Shown here piece by piece: positions 18,533-25,927 of a DNA stretch of 64,000 nucleotides; the first letter of the stretch is position 1, and every line of letters begins with the position of its first letter. The DNA comes from Massilia endophytica (GTDB lineage Bacteria; Pseudomonadota; Gammaproteobacteria; Burkholderiales; Burkholderiaceae_D). Both the position numbers and the translations under genes were made by a program. The DNA is taken from contig NZ_CP088952.1 in assembly GCF_021165955.1 (NCBI RefSeq), positions 2,666,001 to 2,730,000 on the forward strand, in the 5' to 3' direction. The notes beneath the pieces were generated by a model. It saw only the letters and a list, made by a program, of their open reading frames with translations, had not been told where the DNA came from and searched no databases.

Positions 18533-19415
18533 GGGCTGCTCCTTCGGTGGCAAAGCGGGCCATGGCCGCGCAGTAGGTCTTGTGCGGATCGAGCGTGCTG
18601 GCGGCGATGCCGAAATGTGCCGCTGCGCGCAGGTAGCGTGGTGCGAGGCCTGAGGAAGCGATGATGGCGACCGATTTCGGAGCGCCGTTCATGGCGCGCG
18701 CCGCGGCGAACTCGGCGCCGATCAGCAGTCCGCTGACCTGCCCTCGCCCACGGCGGGCTTCCATGGCGCCGCTCACCACGGCCGCGCGCACCGTGAACAG
18801 CGCGTGGCTCAGGGGCAGGCCCTTCTCGGCCAGCGCGAGGCCGGCGTCGAAGTCGGCATCGTCTTCCGGGTCAGCGTTCTGCAGCAGCGCTGACAAGGTG
18901 CCGTCTCGCGCGAGCATCGCGTAAAGCTCGCCCGTCATGTAGGTGGACCAGTGGACCATGCGCCCATCCTGCACGCGCACCCACTTGCTGTGGGTTCCCG
19001 GCAGCAGGAACCATCCGTCGCCATGGCCCAGCGCACGGGCGCCAAGCATCTGGGTCTCTTCGCCGCGCATCACGTCGGACACCGCGCCGCGCCGCGCATA
19101 GCCCGGCACGATGAAACAGCCTGCCATTTCACGCACGGGAACGAGGTGGTGCGGGAGTTCGTCCAGCGACACGCTGTCGGCGAGATACGGCACTTCCTGC
19201 CAGCCCTGGGCGCTGCCCACCATGCCGGAGAGGACCACCGGCAGGTCCGCGCCGGCGCCAATGGCCGAACGCAGGGCCGCGAGCGACCATGCGAAGCGGC
19301 CGCGCTCGGCCAGCATGCCCCGTTCGTCCTCCAGCTGGCGCACGCAGGCGCCCTGCCCGTCCAGCAGATAGGCACGGCGGTTGGTCGTGCCCCAGTCAAC
19401 GCCAAGCAGGGACAT
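18525..19415 (-). CDS. dgoK: 2-dehydro-3-deoxygalactonokinase
   Basis: This 296-residue kinase phosphorylates 2-keto-3-deoxygalactonate at C6 with ATP, one step before DgoA. The N-terminus has LLGVDWGTTNRRAYLL, the phosphate-1 loop of the DgoK/ASKHA fold. Other family blocks are VVLSGMVGSAQGWQEVPY, DVMRGEETQMLG and LLPGTHSKWV. Start: ATG 19415 gives the canonical N-terminus; a GTG three codons earlier (19424) would overlap the dgoD stop as GTGA and is an equally reasonable coupled start. Length matches E. coli DgoK (about 292). Confidence 0.92.
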   Translation of the reverse strand: MSLLGVDWGTTNRRAYLLDGQGACVRQLEDERGMLAERGRFAWSLAALRSAIGAGADLPVVLSGMVGSAQGWQEVPYLADSVSLDELPHHLVPVREMAGCFIVPGYARRGAVSDVMRGEETQMLGARALGHGDGWFLLPGTHSKWVRVQDGRMVHWSTYMTGELYAMLARDGTLSALLQNADPEDDADFDAGLALAEKGLPLSHALFTVRAAVVSGAMEARRGRGQVSGLLIGAEFAAARAMNGAPKSVAIIASSGLAPRYLRAAAHFGIAASTLDPHKTYCAAMARFATEGAAHV

Positions 19416-19420
19416 CGCGC

Positions 19421-20569
19421 TCACCATTCGGCCACGCTGCCGTCGGCATGGCGCCACAGCGGGTTGCGCCAGTCCTGCACGCTGCGGCTGGCTTCGATGA
19501 CTGCCTCTTCGTTGATCTCGACGCCGAGGCCCGGCTTCATGAGCGGCGCGAAGTAGCCGTCGCGGATGCGGAAGTCTTCGCGGTTCACCACGTAGTCCAG
19601 CAGCTCGGCGCCCTTGTTGTAGTGGATGCCCATGCTCTGCTCCTGCAGAACGGCGTTGTGCGACACGAAGTCCACGTGCAGGCAGGCCGCCAGCGCCACG
19701 GGGCCGAGCGGGCAATGCGGTGCGAGCGCCACGTCGTAGGCCTCGGCCATGGACGCGATCTTCACGCATTCGGTGATGCCGCCTGCATGCGAGAGGTCCG
19801 GCTGCACGATGGAGATGCCGCCGTCGGCGAACACGCGCTTGAAGTCGAAACGGGAGAACATGCGCTCGCCCGCCGCCAGTGGAATGGCCGTGCTTTCGGC
19901 CAGGCGGCGATAGTATTCGGATTGTTCGGCCAGCACCGGCTCTTCGACGAACAGGGGGCGGTAAGGCTCCAGCTCGCGCAGCAGGGTCTTGGCCATCGGC
20001 GCGGCCACGCGGCCATGGAAGTCGATGCCGAACTCGATGCGGTTGCCGAAGATGGCGCGGATTTCGGCGATACGCTCCACGGCCGCATCGATCTTGGTGC
20101 TGGTATCGATGATGCCCAGCTCCTCGGTGCCGTTCATCTTGAAGGTGGTGAAGCCGATGTCCATCAGTGTGCGGATGCCCGCGACCACGTCGGCGGGACG
20201 GTCGCCGCCCACCCAGCTGTAGGCCTGCATGCGGTCGCGCACCAGGCCTCCCAGCAGCTGCCATACGGGCTGGCCGAGCACCTTGCCCTTGATGTCCCAC
20301 AGGGCCTGGTCGATACCGGCGATGGCGCTCATGAGAATAGGACCGCCGCGATAGAAGCCGCCGCGGTACATGGCCTGCCACAAGTCGTTGATGCGGGCGG
20401 GATCCTGCCCGATCAGCAGTTCGCCCAGTTCATGCACGGCGGCTTCCACCGTCCGCGCCTTGCCTTCGATGACCGGCTCCCCCCAGCCCACCACGCCTTC
20501 GTCGGTCTCGATCTTCAAAAACATCCAACGCGGCGGCACCCGGTAGGTAGTCAGTTTCGTAATTTTCAT
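19421..20569 (-). CDS. dgoD: D-galactonate dehydratase
   Basis: This 382-residue enolase-superfamily enzyme has exactly the length of E. coli DgoD. It converts galactonate to 2-keto-3-deoxygalactonate. The start MKITKLTTYRVPPRWMFLKI is typical. Barrel residues are recognisable: DFHGR and FVEEPV for the Mg-binding acidic residues, AGERMFSRFDF for the third metal ligand, and VALAPHCPLGPVA for the catalytic His. The family hallmark YSWVGGDRPADV is present. It is separated by 105 bp from the upstream lactonase gene, and that gap holds one of two matching 17-bp motifs, so a second promoter may begin here. Confidence 0.95.
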   Translation of the reverse strand: MKITKLTTYRVPPRWMFLKIETDEGVVGWGEPVIEGKARTVEAAVHELGELLIGQDPARINDLWQAMYRGGFYRGGPILMSAIAGIDQALWDIKGKVLGQPVWQLLGGLVRDRMQAYSWVGGDRPADVVAGIRTLMDIGFTTFKMNGTEELGIIDTSTKIDAAVERIAEIRAIFGNRIEFGIDFHGRVAAPMAKTLLRELEPYRPLFVEEPVLAEQSEYYRRLAESTAIPLAAGERMFSRFDFKRVFADGGISIVQPDLSHAGGITECVKIASMAEAYDVALAPHCPLGPVALAACLHVDFVSHNAVLQEQSMGIHYNKGAELLDYVVNREDFRIRDGYFAPLMKPGLGVEINEEAVIEASRSVQDWRNPLWRHADGSVAEW

Positions 20570-20644
20570 GTCAATCAGCCTTTGGCAATCAGTGAGCAAG
20601 AGCTTACCGTTGCCATTGGCAGATGACTTATGAATAAAACCGTA

Positions 20645-20661
20645 CGAGCTATACCGAGTTG
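20645..20661. promoter_or_regulatory. Conserved 17-bp motif before dgoD (copy 1)
   Basis: CGAGCTATACCGAGTTG on the plus strand matches CGAGCTATATCGATTCG at 21658-21674 at 14 of 17 positions. Both lie in the two spacers of the galactonate operon and in the same orientation. This makes them candidate binding sites for the adjacent LysR regulator. Confidence 0.4.
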
Positions 20662-20674
20662 TAAAGCGTTTTCC

Positions 20675-21559
20675 TCAGGGCTGGCCGAAGGTATCCGCCG
20701 GGCGTCCCGCCATAGGGAGAGTCACCGCAAAAAGGGAGCCTGCGAGGGGTTCCTGCGCGCGCACTTCCGAAGGCAGGTCTTCGTAGGCGGAGGTGATGTA
20801 GAGGGTGCGCAGATCCGGGCCGCCGAAGGCGCAGGATGCGGGCTGGCTGACCGGCACGCGGATCGTCATATCCAGGGTGCCGTCAGGCAGGTAGCGGCAC
20901 ACGCGGGCGCCGCCCCACTGGGCGAGCCACAGCCCTCCTTCGCTGTCGACCGTCATGCCGTCCGGCGAGCCTTCTTCGCCGCCGAGAAGGCGGAACAGGC
21001 GGCGCTCGCCGCAGATGCCCGAGGCGTCCACGGGATAGGCAAAGAGCTCGTTCGTCATGCTGTCCGCGTGGTACATGGTGCGGCCATCGAGGCTGAAGGC
21101 CGGCCCGTTGCAGATGCAGATGCCTTCATCCTGAAGGGTAAGGCTGCCGTCCGGCGCCAGGCGCCACAGGTGGCCGTCCGGCCGCTTCTTGTCGATGTTG
21201 TTCATGGAGCCGAACCACAGGTTCCCGTAGGGATCGGCCTTGGCGTCGTTCAGGCGGCAGTTCGGCGGCAGCTCAGGCTGGGAGGCGATGGGTTCCATGC
21301 GCAGCTCGGGTTCCAGCCACAATCGCACCACGCTGGTGCGCAGCCCCGCCATGAAGCCGTCGCCGTCGGCGCGCGGCACGATCCAGCACACGTAGTCCGG
21401 GAAGGACCAGCTGAAGTTGTGGTCAGAGGACGGTTCGTAGGCGAGCAGGCGCTGGCCCTTGATGTCGACGAAATAGAGGCGCTGCCGCGCCCACAGCGGG
21501 CCTTCGCCCAGTTCGGCTCCGGCCTGCCATATGCAGGCGGCCTGAAATTCCTTGTTCAT
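20675..21559 (-). CDS. SMP-30/gluconolactonase family lactonase, probable galactonolactonase
   Basis: This 294-residue six-bladed propeller belongs to the SMP-30/regucalcin/gluconolactonase family, cytoplasmic here because no signal peptide is present. Metal-site blocks are visible: the first-blade Glu in AELGEGPLWARQR, NCRLNDAKADPYGNLWFGSMN, NGPAFSLDGRTMYHADS, and GSPDGMTVDSEGGLWLAQWGGARV with the catalytic Asp. In this operon it should hydrolyse galactono-lactone, made by the galactose dehydrogenase, to galactonate for DgoD. Its start codon lies about 15 bp after a terminator-like hairpin, which may attenuate readthrough from upstream. A gap of 115 bp separates it from the LysR gene on the same strand. 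Confidence 0.88.
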   Translation of the reverse strand: MNKEFQAACIWQAGAELGEGPLWARQRLYFVDIKGQRLLAYEPSSDHNFSWSFPDYVCWIVPRADGDGFMAGLRTSVVRLWLEPELRMEPIASQPELPPNCRLNDAKADPYGNLWFGSMNNIDKKRPDGHLWRLAPDGSLTLQDEGICICNGPAFSLDGRTMYHADSMTNELFAYPVDASGICGERRLFRLLGGEEGSPDGMTVDSEGGLWLAQWGGARVCRYLPDGTLDMTIRVPVSQPASCAFGGPDLRTLYITSAYEDLPSEVRAQEPLAGSLFAVTLPMAGRPADTFGQP

Positions 21560-21573
21560 TGCGCACCGATCCT

Positions 21574-21604
21574 GAAAAGAAAACGCGCCGCCCCATGGCG
21601 GCGC
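21574..21604 (-). terminator. Rho-independent terminator-like hairpin between lysR and the lactonase gene
   Basis: Read on the minus strand, the arms GCGCCGCC and GGCGGCGC (8 bp, ATGG loop) are followed by GTTTTCTTTTC. It follows the LysR gene and ends only about 15 bp before the lactonase start codon, so any promoter in this spacer would have to read through it. Confidence 0.6.
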
Positions 21605-21657
21605 ACTATGCCCATGCTAGCGGAGCGGCCTGCGCATCCGCCATGCCAAAGGCACCG

Positions 21658-21674
21658 CGAGCTATATCGATTCG
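21658..21674. promoter_or_regulatory. Conserved 17-bp motif after lysR (copy 2)
   Basis: CGAGCTATATCGATTCG directly abuts the LysR stop codon and is the partner of 20645-20661. On this strand the outer CGA and TCG are complementary around 11 bases, a spacing reminiscent of LysR-type sites. A weaker relative (ACGATATACCGGGG) stands at 22701-22714 in the lysR/symporter promoter. Confidence 0.4.
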
Positions 21675-22619
21675 CTATGCGTGGCGCTGTCCCTGGCGGG
21701 CGCATTCGCGCAGCGCCTGCATCATCGCTTCCGCCGCTGGCGCCAGGTGGTGCTGGCGGCGCGTGACAATGCCGTAGCAGTCCAGCCGGATATCCAGCGG
21801 CACCGGCAGAATGGCGAGCGTGCCGAATTCGAGATATGGCAGCACCAGTTCCTCCGGTAGCGCGACCACGCGGTCGCTGCCCATCAGCAGCAGCGGGATC
21901 ATGGACAGCGCCATGGTTTCGATACTGTCCACCGGTTCCCGCACGCCGTGCGAAATGAACATGGCGGTGAGGCGGTCGCGCAGCATGCCCGCGGGCGGCA
22001 ATATCCACGGCGCTTCCGCCAGCTCTTCCACGGTGAGTTCGGAGCGCGAGAGCCAGGGGTGGCCCGCCCGCACCACCAGGCGGTGCACCTCCTCCGCCAG
22101 CGGTTCGAAATTCAGTTCCTGCACCAGGTTCGGGTCCAGAATACGGCCGATGGCGATATCGATCTCGCCGCTGCGCAGGCGCTCGATCAGCACCTTGCTG
22201 GTATCCACGCCGAGCGACACCTGCACCTGGGTGTGGCGCGATTTGAGCAGCTGCACCGCCGCCGGAACGAGGCCAGTGGAAGGCGTCATGACCGTGCCGA
22301 GATTCACCCGGCCGCCGACGCCCGCCGCGCCCAGCACCACTTCCTGGTGCGCCGCCTCCATTTCCGCAAGCGCCGCACCGGCCCGGCGTATCATCACTTC
22401 GCCGTACCATGTTGGGGCCACACCGCGCGGCAGGCGTTCGAACAGGGTTACGCCGAGCGTGTCCTCCAGCTCGCTGAGCAGCTTCGAGGCGCCGGGCTGG
22501 GTGAGCCCCGCGGCTTCGGCGGCATGGAGAATGGAACCGTGGCGGCCCAGTTCCACCAGCAGGATCAGATGGCGGGTCTTGAGGCGGGAACGCAGAAAGC
22601 GGTGGGACGATAAGGTCAT
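21675..22619 (-). CDS. LysR-family regulator of the galactose/galactonate cluster
   Basis: This is a 314-residue LysR-type regulator. Residues 14-73 are the winged helix-turn-helix (LKTRHLILLVELGRHGSILHAAEAAGLTQPGASKLLSELEDTLG, with the recognition helix around TQPGASKLL). The RHLILLVEL entry is typical of the GbpR-like branch that controls galactose/arabinose-type genes in other proteobacteria. The effector domain follows (VNLGTVMTPSTGLVPAAVQLL, then DIAIGRILDPN). It is divergent from the SSS symporter and upstream of the lactonase, dgoD, dgoK, dgoA and galactose dehydrogenase genes. It probably responds to galactose or galactonate. Confidence 0.9.
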   Translation of the reverse strand: MTLSSHRFLRSRLKTRHLILLVELGRHGSILHAAEAAGLTQPGASKLLSELEDTLGVTLFERLPRGVAPTWYGEVMIRRAGAALAEMEAAHQEVVLGAAGVGGRVNLGTVMTPSTGLVPAAVQLLKSRHTQVQVSLGVDTSKVLIERLRSGEIDIAIGRILDPNLVQELNFEPLAEEVHRLVVRAGHPWLSRSELTVEELAEAPWILPPAGMLRDRLTAMFISHGVREPVDSIETMALSMIPLLLMGSDRVVALPEELVLPYLEFGTLAILPVPLDIRLDCYGIVTRRQHHLAPAAEAMMQALRECARQGQRHA

Positions 22620-22809
22620 GGGAAGGCCAGCAGAACTCAGCAGAAAACGATCTTATGGCAAGGTTGATGCAGCGTCAATGGCGCGGGCAGCTATGCCTCA
22701 ACGATATACCGGGGACGCAAAGCGGCATACCCGCGCCCGAGAACGCGGTCTTAACATAATGAAAAACATAGCGTGCGAGCCAGCACGCAAACAGGAGACC
22801 TGAGAATTT
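22620..22809. promoter_or_regulatory. Divergent promoter region lysR / SSS symporter
   Basis: This 190-bp spacer must hold promoters for both flanking genes. I see GGAGA about 10 bases before the symporter ATG, a weak relative of the 17-bp galactonate motif at 22701-22714, and CATAATGAAAAACATAGC at 22755-22772 region, which is only partly similar to the six-copy element of the xyloglucan-type region. No confident -35/-10 pair can be named. Confidence 0.35.
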
Positions 22810-24480
22810 ATGAGCCCCATCACATCGCTGGATACGCTGGTATTCATCATCTATTTCATCGCCGTTTCGGCCTACGGCATCTGGATCTACCGCAAACGCA
22901 AGTCTGCCACCGCTTCCTCCTCGCATGACTACTTCCTGGCTGAAGGCTCCCTCACCTGGTGGGCTATCGGCGCCTCGCTGATCGCCTCGAATATCTCAGC
23001 CGAGCAGTTCATCGGCATGAGCGGCTCGGGCTTCAAGATCGGCATGGCCATCGCCGCCTATGAGTTGATGGCGGCGGCCACCCTGATCGTGGTGGCGGTG
23101 TTCTTCATGCCGGTGTATATCAAGCAACGCATCTACACCATGCCGCAGTTCCTGGAACAGCGCTACAACCGCTCGGTGGCCACCATCATGGCTGCCTTCT
23201 GGCTCGCGCTGTACATTGTGGTCAACCTCACCTCCATCCTCTACCTGGGCGCCATTGCGATCAGCAGCGTTTCCGGCCTGGGCCTGGTGCCATGCATGGT
23301 CTTCCTGGCTGCCTTCGCCATCGTCATCACATTGGGCGGCATGAAGGTAATCGGTTACACGGACGTGATCCAGGTTCTGGTACTGGTCATCGGCGGCCTG
23401 GTGACCACCTGGCTGGCGCTGAACATGGTGGCCTCGCTCGATGGAGGCAGCGGCGTCGTGCACGGCTTCTCCGTGCTGACCGAGAAGGCGGGCGGCCATT
23501 TCGACATGGTGCTGGCACGCGACAACGCGAACTACATGGACCTGCCGGGCCTCTCGGTCCTCCTGGGCGGCATGTGGATCGCGAACCTTAGCTACTGGGG
23601 CTGCAACCAGTACATCACGCAGCGCGCCCTTGGCGCCGACCTGCCCACCGCACGCAAGGGCCTTCTGTTCGCGGCCTTCCTCAAGCTGCTGATGCCGGTG
23701 ATCGTGGTGCTGCCCGGTATCGCGGCCTTCCTGCTGCACCAGAACGGCAGCCTGGGTTCCGGCATGCTGGTGAACGGCGAACTGAATACGGACCGCGCCT
23801 ACCCCGTGCTGCTCGGCCTTCTGCCTACCGGCCTGAAAGGCATGGCCTTCGCCGCGCTGACGGCGGCCGTGGTCGCGTCCCTGGCAGGCAAGGCGAACAG
23901 CATTGCCACCATCTTCACGCTGGATATCTACAAGAAGCGCATGGACCCTGAAGCGAGCGAACGCAAGATGGTGTGGATCGGCCGCATGACCGTGGTGGTC
24001 TCGATGGTGGCCGCCTTCCTGATAGCCCCCTTCATGGGCATCGACAAGAAGGGCGGCTTCCAGTACATCCAGGAATACACGGGCTTCGTTTCGCCGGGCA
24101 TTCTGGCCATGTTCGTGATGGGCTTCTTCTGGCAGCGCACCACCTCTGCGGCGGCGATGTTCGCCACCGTCGGCGGCTTCGTGCTCTCCGTTGTGATGAA
24201 GTTCCTGCCCGGCTTCATGGACCTCTCCGGCCTCGCCGCCATCGGCTTCGCGGCGCCCAATGCGGCAGGCGTTTACGAGATGCCCTTCCTGGACCGCATG
24301 ATGGTCGTCTTCATCGCCGTCATCATCGGCATGGTCATCATCAGCCTGGTGTGGCCGCGCCGCGAGCCGCGTCCGGAAGAACGCGTCGAGCCATCGATGT
24401 TCCGCGTGAATCCCGGCTTTATCGCGGGATCGGCGATCATCATGGCCATGCTCGCTGCGGTCTACTGGGTCTGGTACTGA
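22810..24480 (+). CDS. Sodium/solute symporter (SSS family), probable galactose transporter
   Basis: This 556-residue inner-membrane protein has about 14 hydrophobic segments and is of the vSGLT type. The N-terminal segments contain SHDYFLAEGSLTWWAIGASLIASNISAEQFIG, the SSS signature with the sodium-site serines. Later blocks are LSYWGCNQYITQRALGA and AALTAAVVASLAGKANSIATIFTLDIY. It is divergent from the LysR gene and lies beside the complete galactose oxidation pathway, so Na+-coupled galactose uptake is the likely role. A close paralogue at 46296-47972 sits in the xylose-linked part of the window. Confidence 0.9.
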   Translation: MSPITSLDTLVFIIYFIAVSAYGIWIYRKRKSATASSSHDYFLAEGSLTWWAIGASLIASNISAEQFIGMSGSGFKIGMAIAAYELMAAATLIVVAVFFMPVYIKQRIYTMPQFLEQRYNRSVATIMAAFWLALYIVVNLTSILYLGAIAISSVSGLGLVPCMVFLAAFAIVITLGGMKVIGYTDVIQVLVLVIGGLVTTWLALNMVASLDGGSGVVHGFSVLTEKAGGHFDMVLARDNANYMDLPGLSVLLGGMWIANLSYWGCNQYITQRALGADLPTARKGLLFAAFLKLLMPVIVVLPGIAAFLLHQNGSLGSGMLVNGELNTDRAYPVLLGLLPTGLKGMAFAALTAAVVASLAGKANSIATIFTLDIYKKRMDPEASERKMVWIGRMTVVVSMVAAFLIAPFMGIDKKGGFQYIQEYTGFVSPGILAMFVMGFFWQRTTSAAAMFATVGGFVLSVVMKFLPGFMDLSGLAAIGFAAPNAAGVYEMPFLDRMMVVFIAVIIGMVIISLVWPRREPRPEERVEPSMFRVNPGFIAGSAIIMAMLAAVYWVWY

Positions 24481-24502
24481 ACGGCCCCTGTATCGCCCTG
24501 CC

Positions 24503-25057
24503 TCAATGCGTGGTGGGGCGGTCTCCGCTCTTGATGGTGCCGCGCCAGGCGCCCGTTTCGCTGCCGCGCGATTCGATCATCTCCTTGAAGCGCTGCAGAT
24601 TGCCGCGCGCCTCCGCGCGCACCGCTCCCATGGCGTCGCCCGCCGTTTCCAGCAGGCCTTCCGGCGTATAGGCCATGGAGAGCTCGATACGGCAGCGCGA
24701 TCCCGGCAGGGATTCGAACTTCACGGCGCCGCTATTGGGCTTGCCGGTGATGCTGCGCCAGGCGATGCGGCGATCCGGAATCTGCTCCACGATCTCCGCA
24801 TCCCATTCCACGGCCTTGCCGAAGACATCGGCCTTCCAGTGCAGGCGCTTGTCGTCCAGCTGGCGCACTTCGTGAACGCTGTCCATGAACGAGGGGAATT
24901 CCTCGAACTGCGTCCACTGGTCGTAGGCCGTACGCACGGGCACCTTCACGGTAATGGATTCGCGTACCGTTGAGGAATCCGACTTGTTCTTCTTGAGCTG
25001 TTTCGCGAGGTAGGCGCCCCCCAGGGCCAGCGCCACCATCGGTAATAGTCGAGCCAT
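24503..25057 (-). CDS. SRPBCC (START-like) family protein with N-terminal membrane segment
   Basis: This 184-residue protein has a short hydrophobic N-terminus (LLPMVALALGGAYLA), then a polar linker and a SRPBCC/polyketide-cyclase-like fold (SITVKVPVRTAYDQWTQFEEFPSFMDSV, ending with an amphipathic helix RGNLQRFKEMIES). Such proteins bind hydrophobic ligands or act in stress-related membrane functions; no reaction can be assigned. I choose ATG 25057, preceded by AAGGAGGA, over the ATG 15 bases upstream. It is convergent with the symporter gene and looks unrelated to sugar metabolism. Confidence 0.82.
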   Translation of the reverse strand: MARLLPMVALALGGAYLAKQLKKNKSDSSTVRESITVKVPVRTAYDQWTQFEEFPSFMDSVHEVRQLDDKRLHWKADVFGKAVEWDAEIVEQIPDRRIAWRSITGKPNSGAVKFESLPGSRCRIELSMAYTPEGLLETAGDAMGAVRAEARGNLQRFKEMIESRGSETGAWRGTIKSGDRPTTH

Positions 25058-25269
25058 CTTGTCCTCCTTCATATGTGTTGAGGAATCTGCAGGCGCAGGC
25101 GCGTCCGCAGGGGAACTGGCATCGTAGCCCCGCCAGCGCGCGGGGCGTATCGGCTAACGCGCCACTGCCTTGTAGGCCGCTTCTGGCGTGACCCGCGTTG
25201 GCGGGATTACAATAGCTGGTCCGCGCCCGGCGCGGCCTTCTCACACCGATATCCCTACCGGAGGATTCC

Positions 25270-25689
25270 ATGCAGATCAACCCGTATCTGATGTTCAACG
25301 GCAATTGCGAAGACGCTTTCAACTTCTACGCCAAGGTCTTCAGTAGCAAGCTCAACGACATCCATCGCTACGCCAACTCGCCGATGGAGGACCAGGTGCC
25401 CGCCGACTTCCGCAACCGGGTCATGCATACCAGCATGAATATTGCGAACATCGTCCTGATGGGGTCGGACAGTCCGCCCGAACAGGGCTTTGCGCCCATC
25501 CAGGGGACGTCGCTGTCGATCAGCGTGCCCACGGCCGAGGAAGCCGAACGCGTGTTTGCCGCGCTGGCCGACGGCGGCAAGGTCACCATGCCCATCGCCA
25601 GCACCTTCTGGGCGCTGCGCTTCGGCATGCTCACCGACCGTTTCGGCACGCCGTGGATGGTGAACTGCGACCACCCGCAGCAGGGCTAA
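25270..25689 (+). CDS. VOC (glyoxalase/PhnB-like) family protein
   Basis: This 139-residue protein begins MQINPYLMFNGNCEDAFNFYAKVFSS, the entry of PhnB/3-demethylubiquinone methyltransferase-like members of the vicinal-oxygen-chelate superfamily. The paired beta-alpha-beta modules are visible (ISVPTAEEAERVFAALADGGKVTMP and FGMLTDRFGTPWMVN). A GGAGGA-type ribosome site precedes ATG 25270. Members of this branch are mostly uncharacterised; some are stress or resistance related. The 212-bp spacer to the SRPBCC gene shows nothing clear beyond that ribosome site. Confidence 0.88.
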   Translation: MQINPYLMFNGNCEDAFNFYAKVFSSKLNDIHRYANSPMEDQVPADFRNRVMHTSMNIANIVLMGSDSPPEQGFAPIQGTSLSISVPTAEEAERVFAALADGGKVTMPIASTFWALRFGMLTDRFGTPWMVNCDHPQQG

Positions 25690-25707
25690 GACGGCATAAC
25701 CATGTTT

Positions 25708-25730
25708 TCTGGCGTCATTTGGACGCCAGA
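25708..25730. terminator. Hairpin after the VOC gene
   Basis: TCTGGCGTC and GACGCCAGA form a perfect 9-bp stem with a 5-base loop, 18 bp after the VOC stop codon. There is no T-run, so termination is plausible but unproved. Confidence 0.4.
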
Positions 25731-25927
25731 TCCCAAGCCCGACTTTTATTCCATTTCTCCCCAATTACCACGCCGCATACTGGCTTTTATTTCGATATAC
25801 AAAATACCGAGTCAAAACATATACTTAAAATTAATCGCCACAATTTCAATCGGTAAATACAATGTTTTCCGGCGCCACAAAAACATGGCGTTGCTGATAT
25901 TTATAACTGGCAGATTGAAAGGTGAAT
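25731..25927 (+). promoter_or_regulatory. AT-rich leader and promoter region of the beta-helix gene
   Basis: This stretch is strikingly AT-rich compared with the GC-rich surroundings and holds no gene. A possible promoter is TCGCCA (25835-25840), 17 bp, TACAAT (25858-25863). The ribosome site AAAGGTGA stands just before ATG 25928. The base composition suggests a horizontally acquired or H-NS-type silenced segment. Confidence 0.4.

Noticed and set aside
22750..22775. A possible seventh copy of the six-copy element before the galactose-linked symporter
   Set aside because: Only the ATGAAAA core agrees (about 12 of 18 positions), the TTGG end and the TAATTG end are both degraded, and the context belongs to another sugar.
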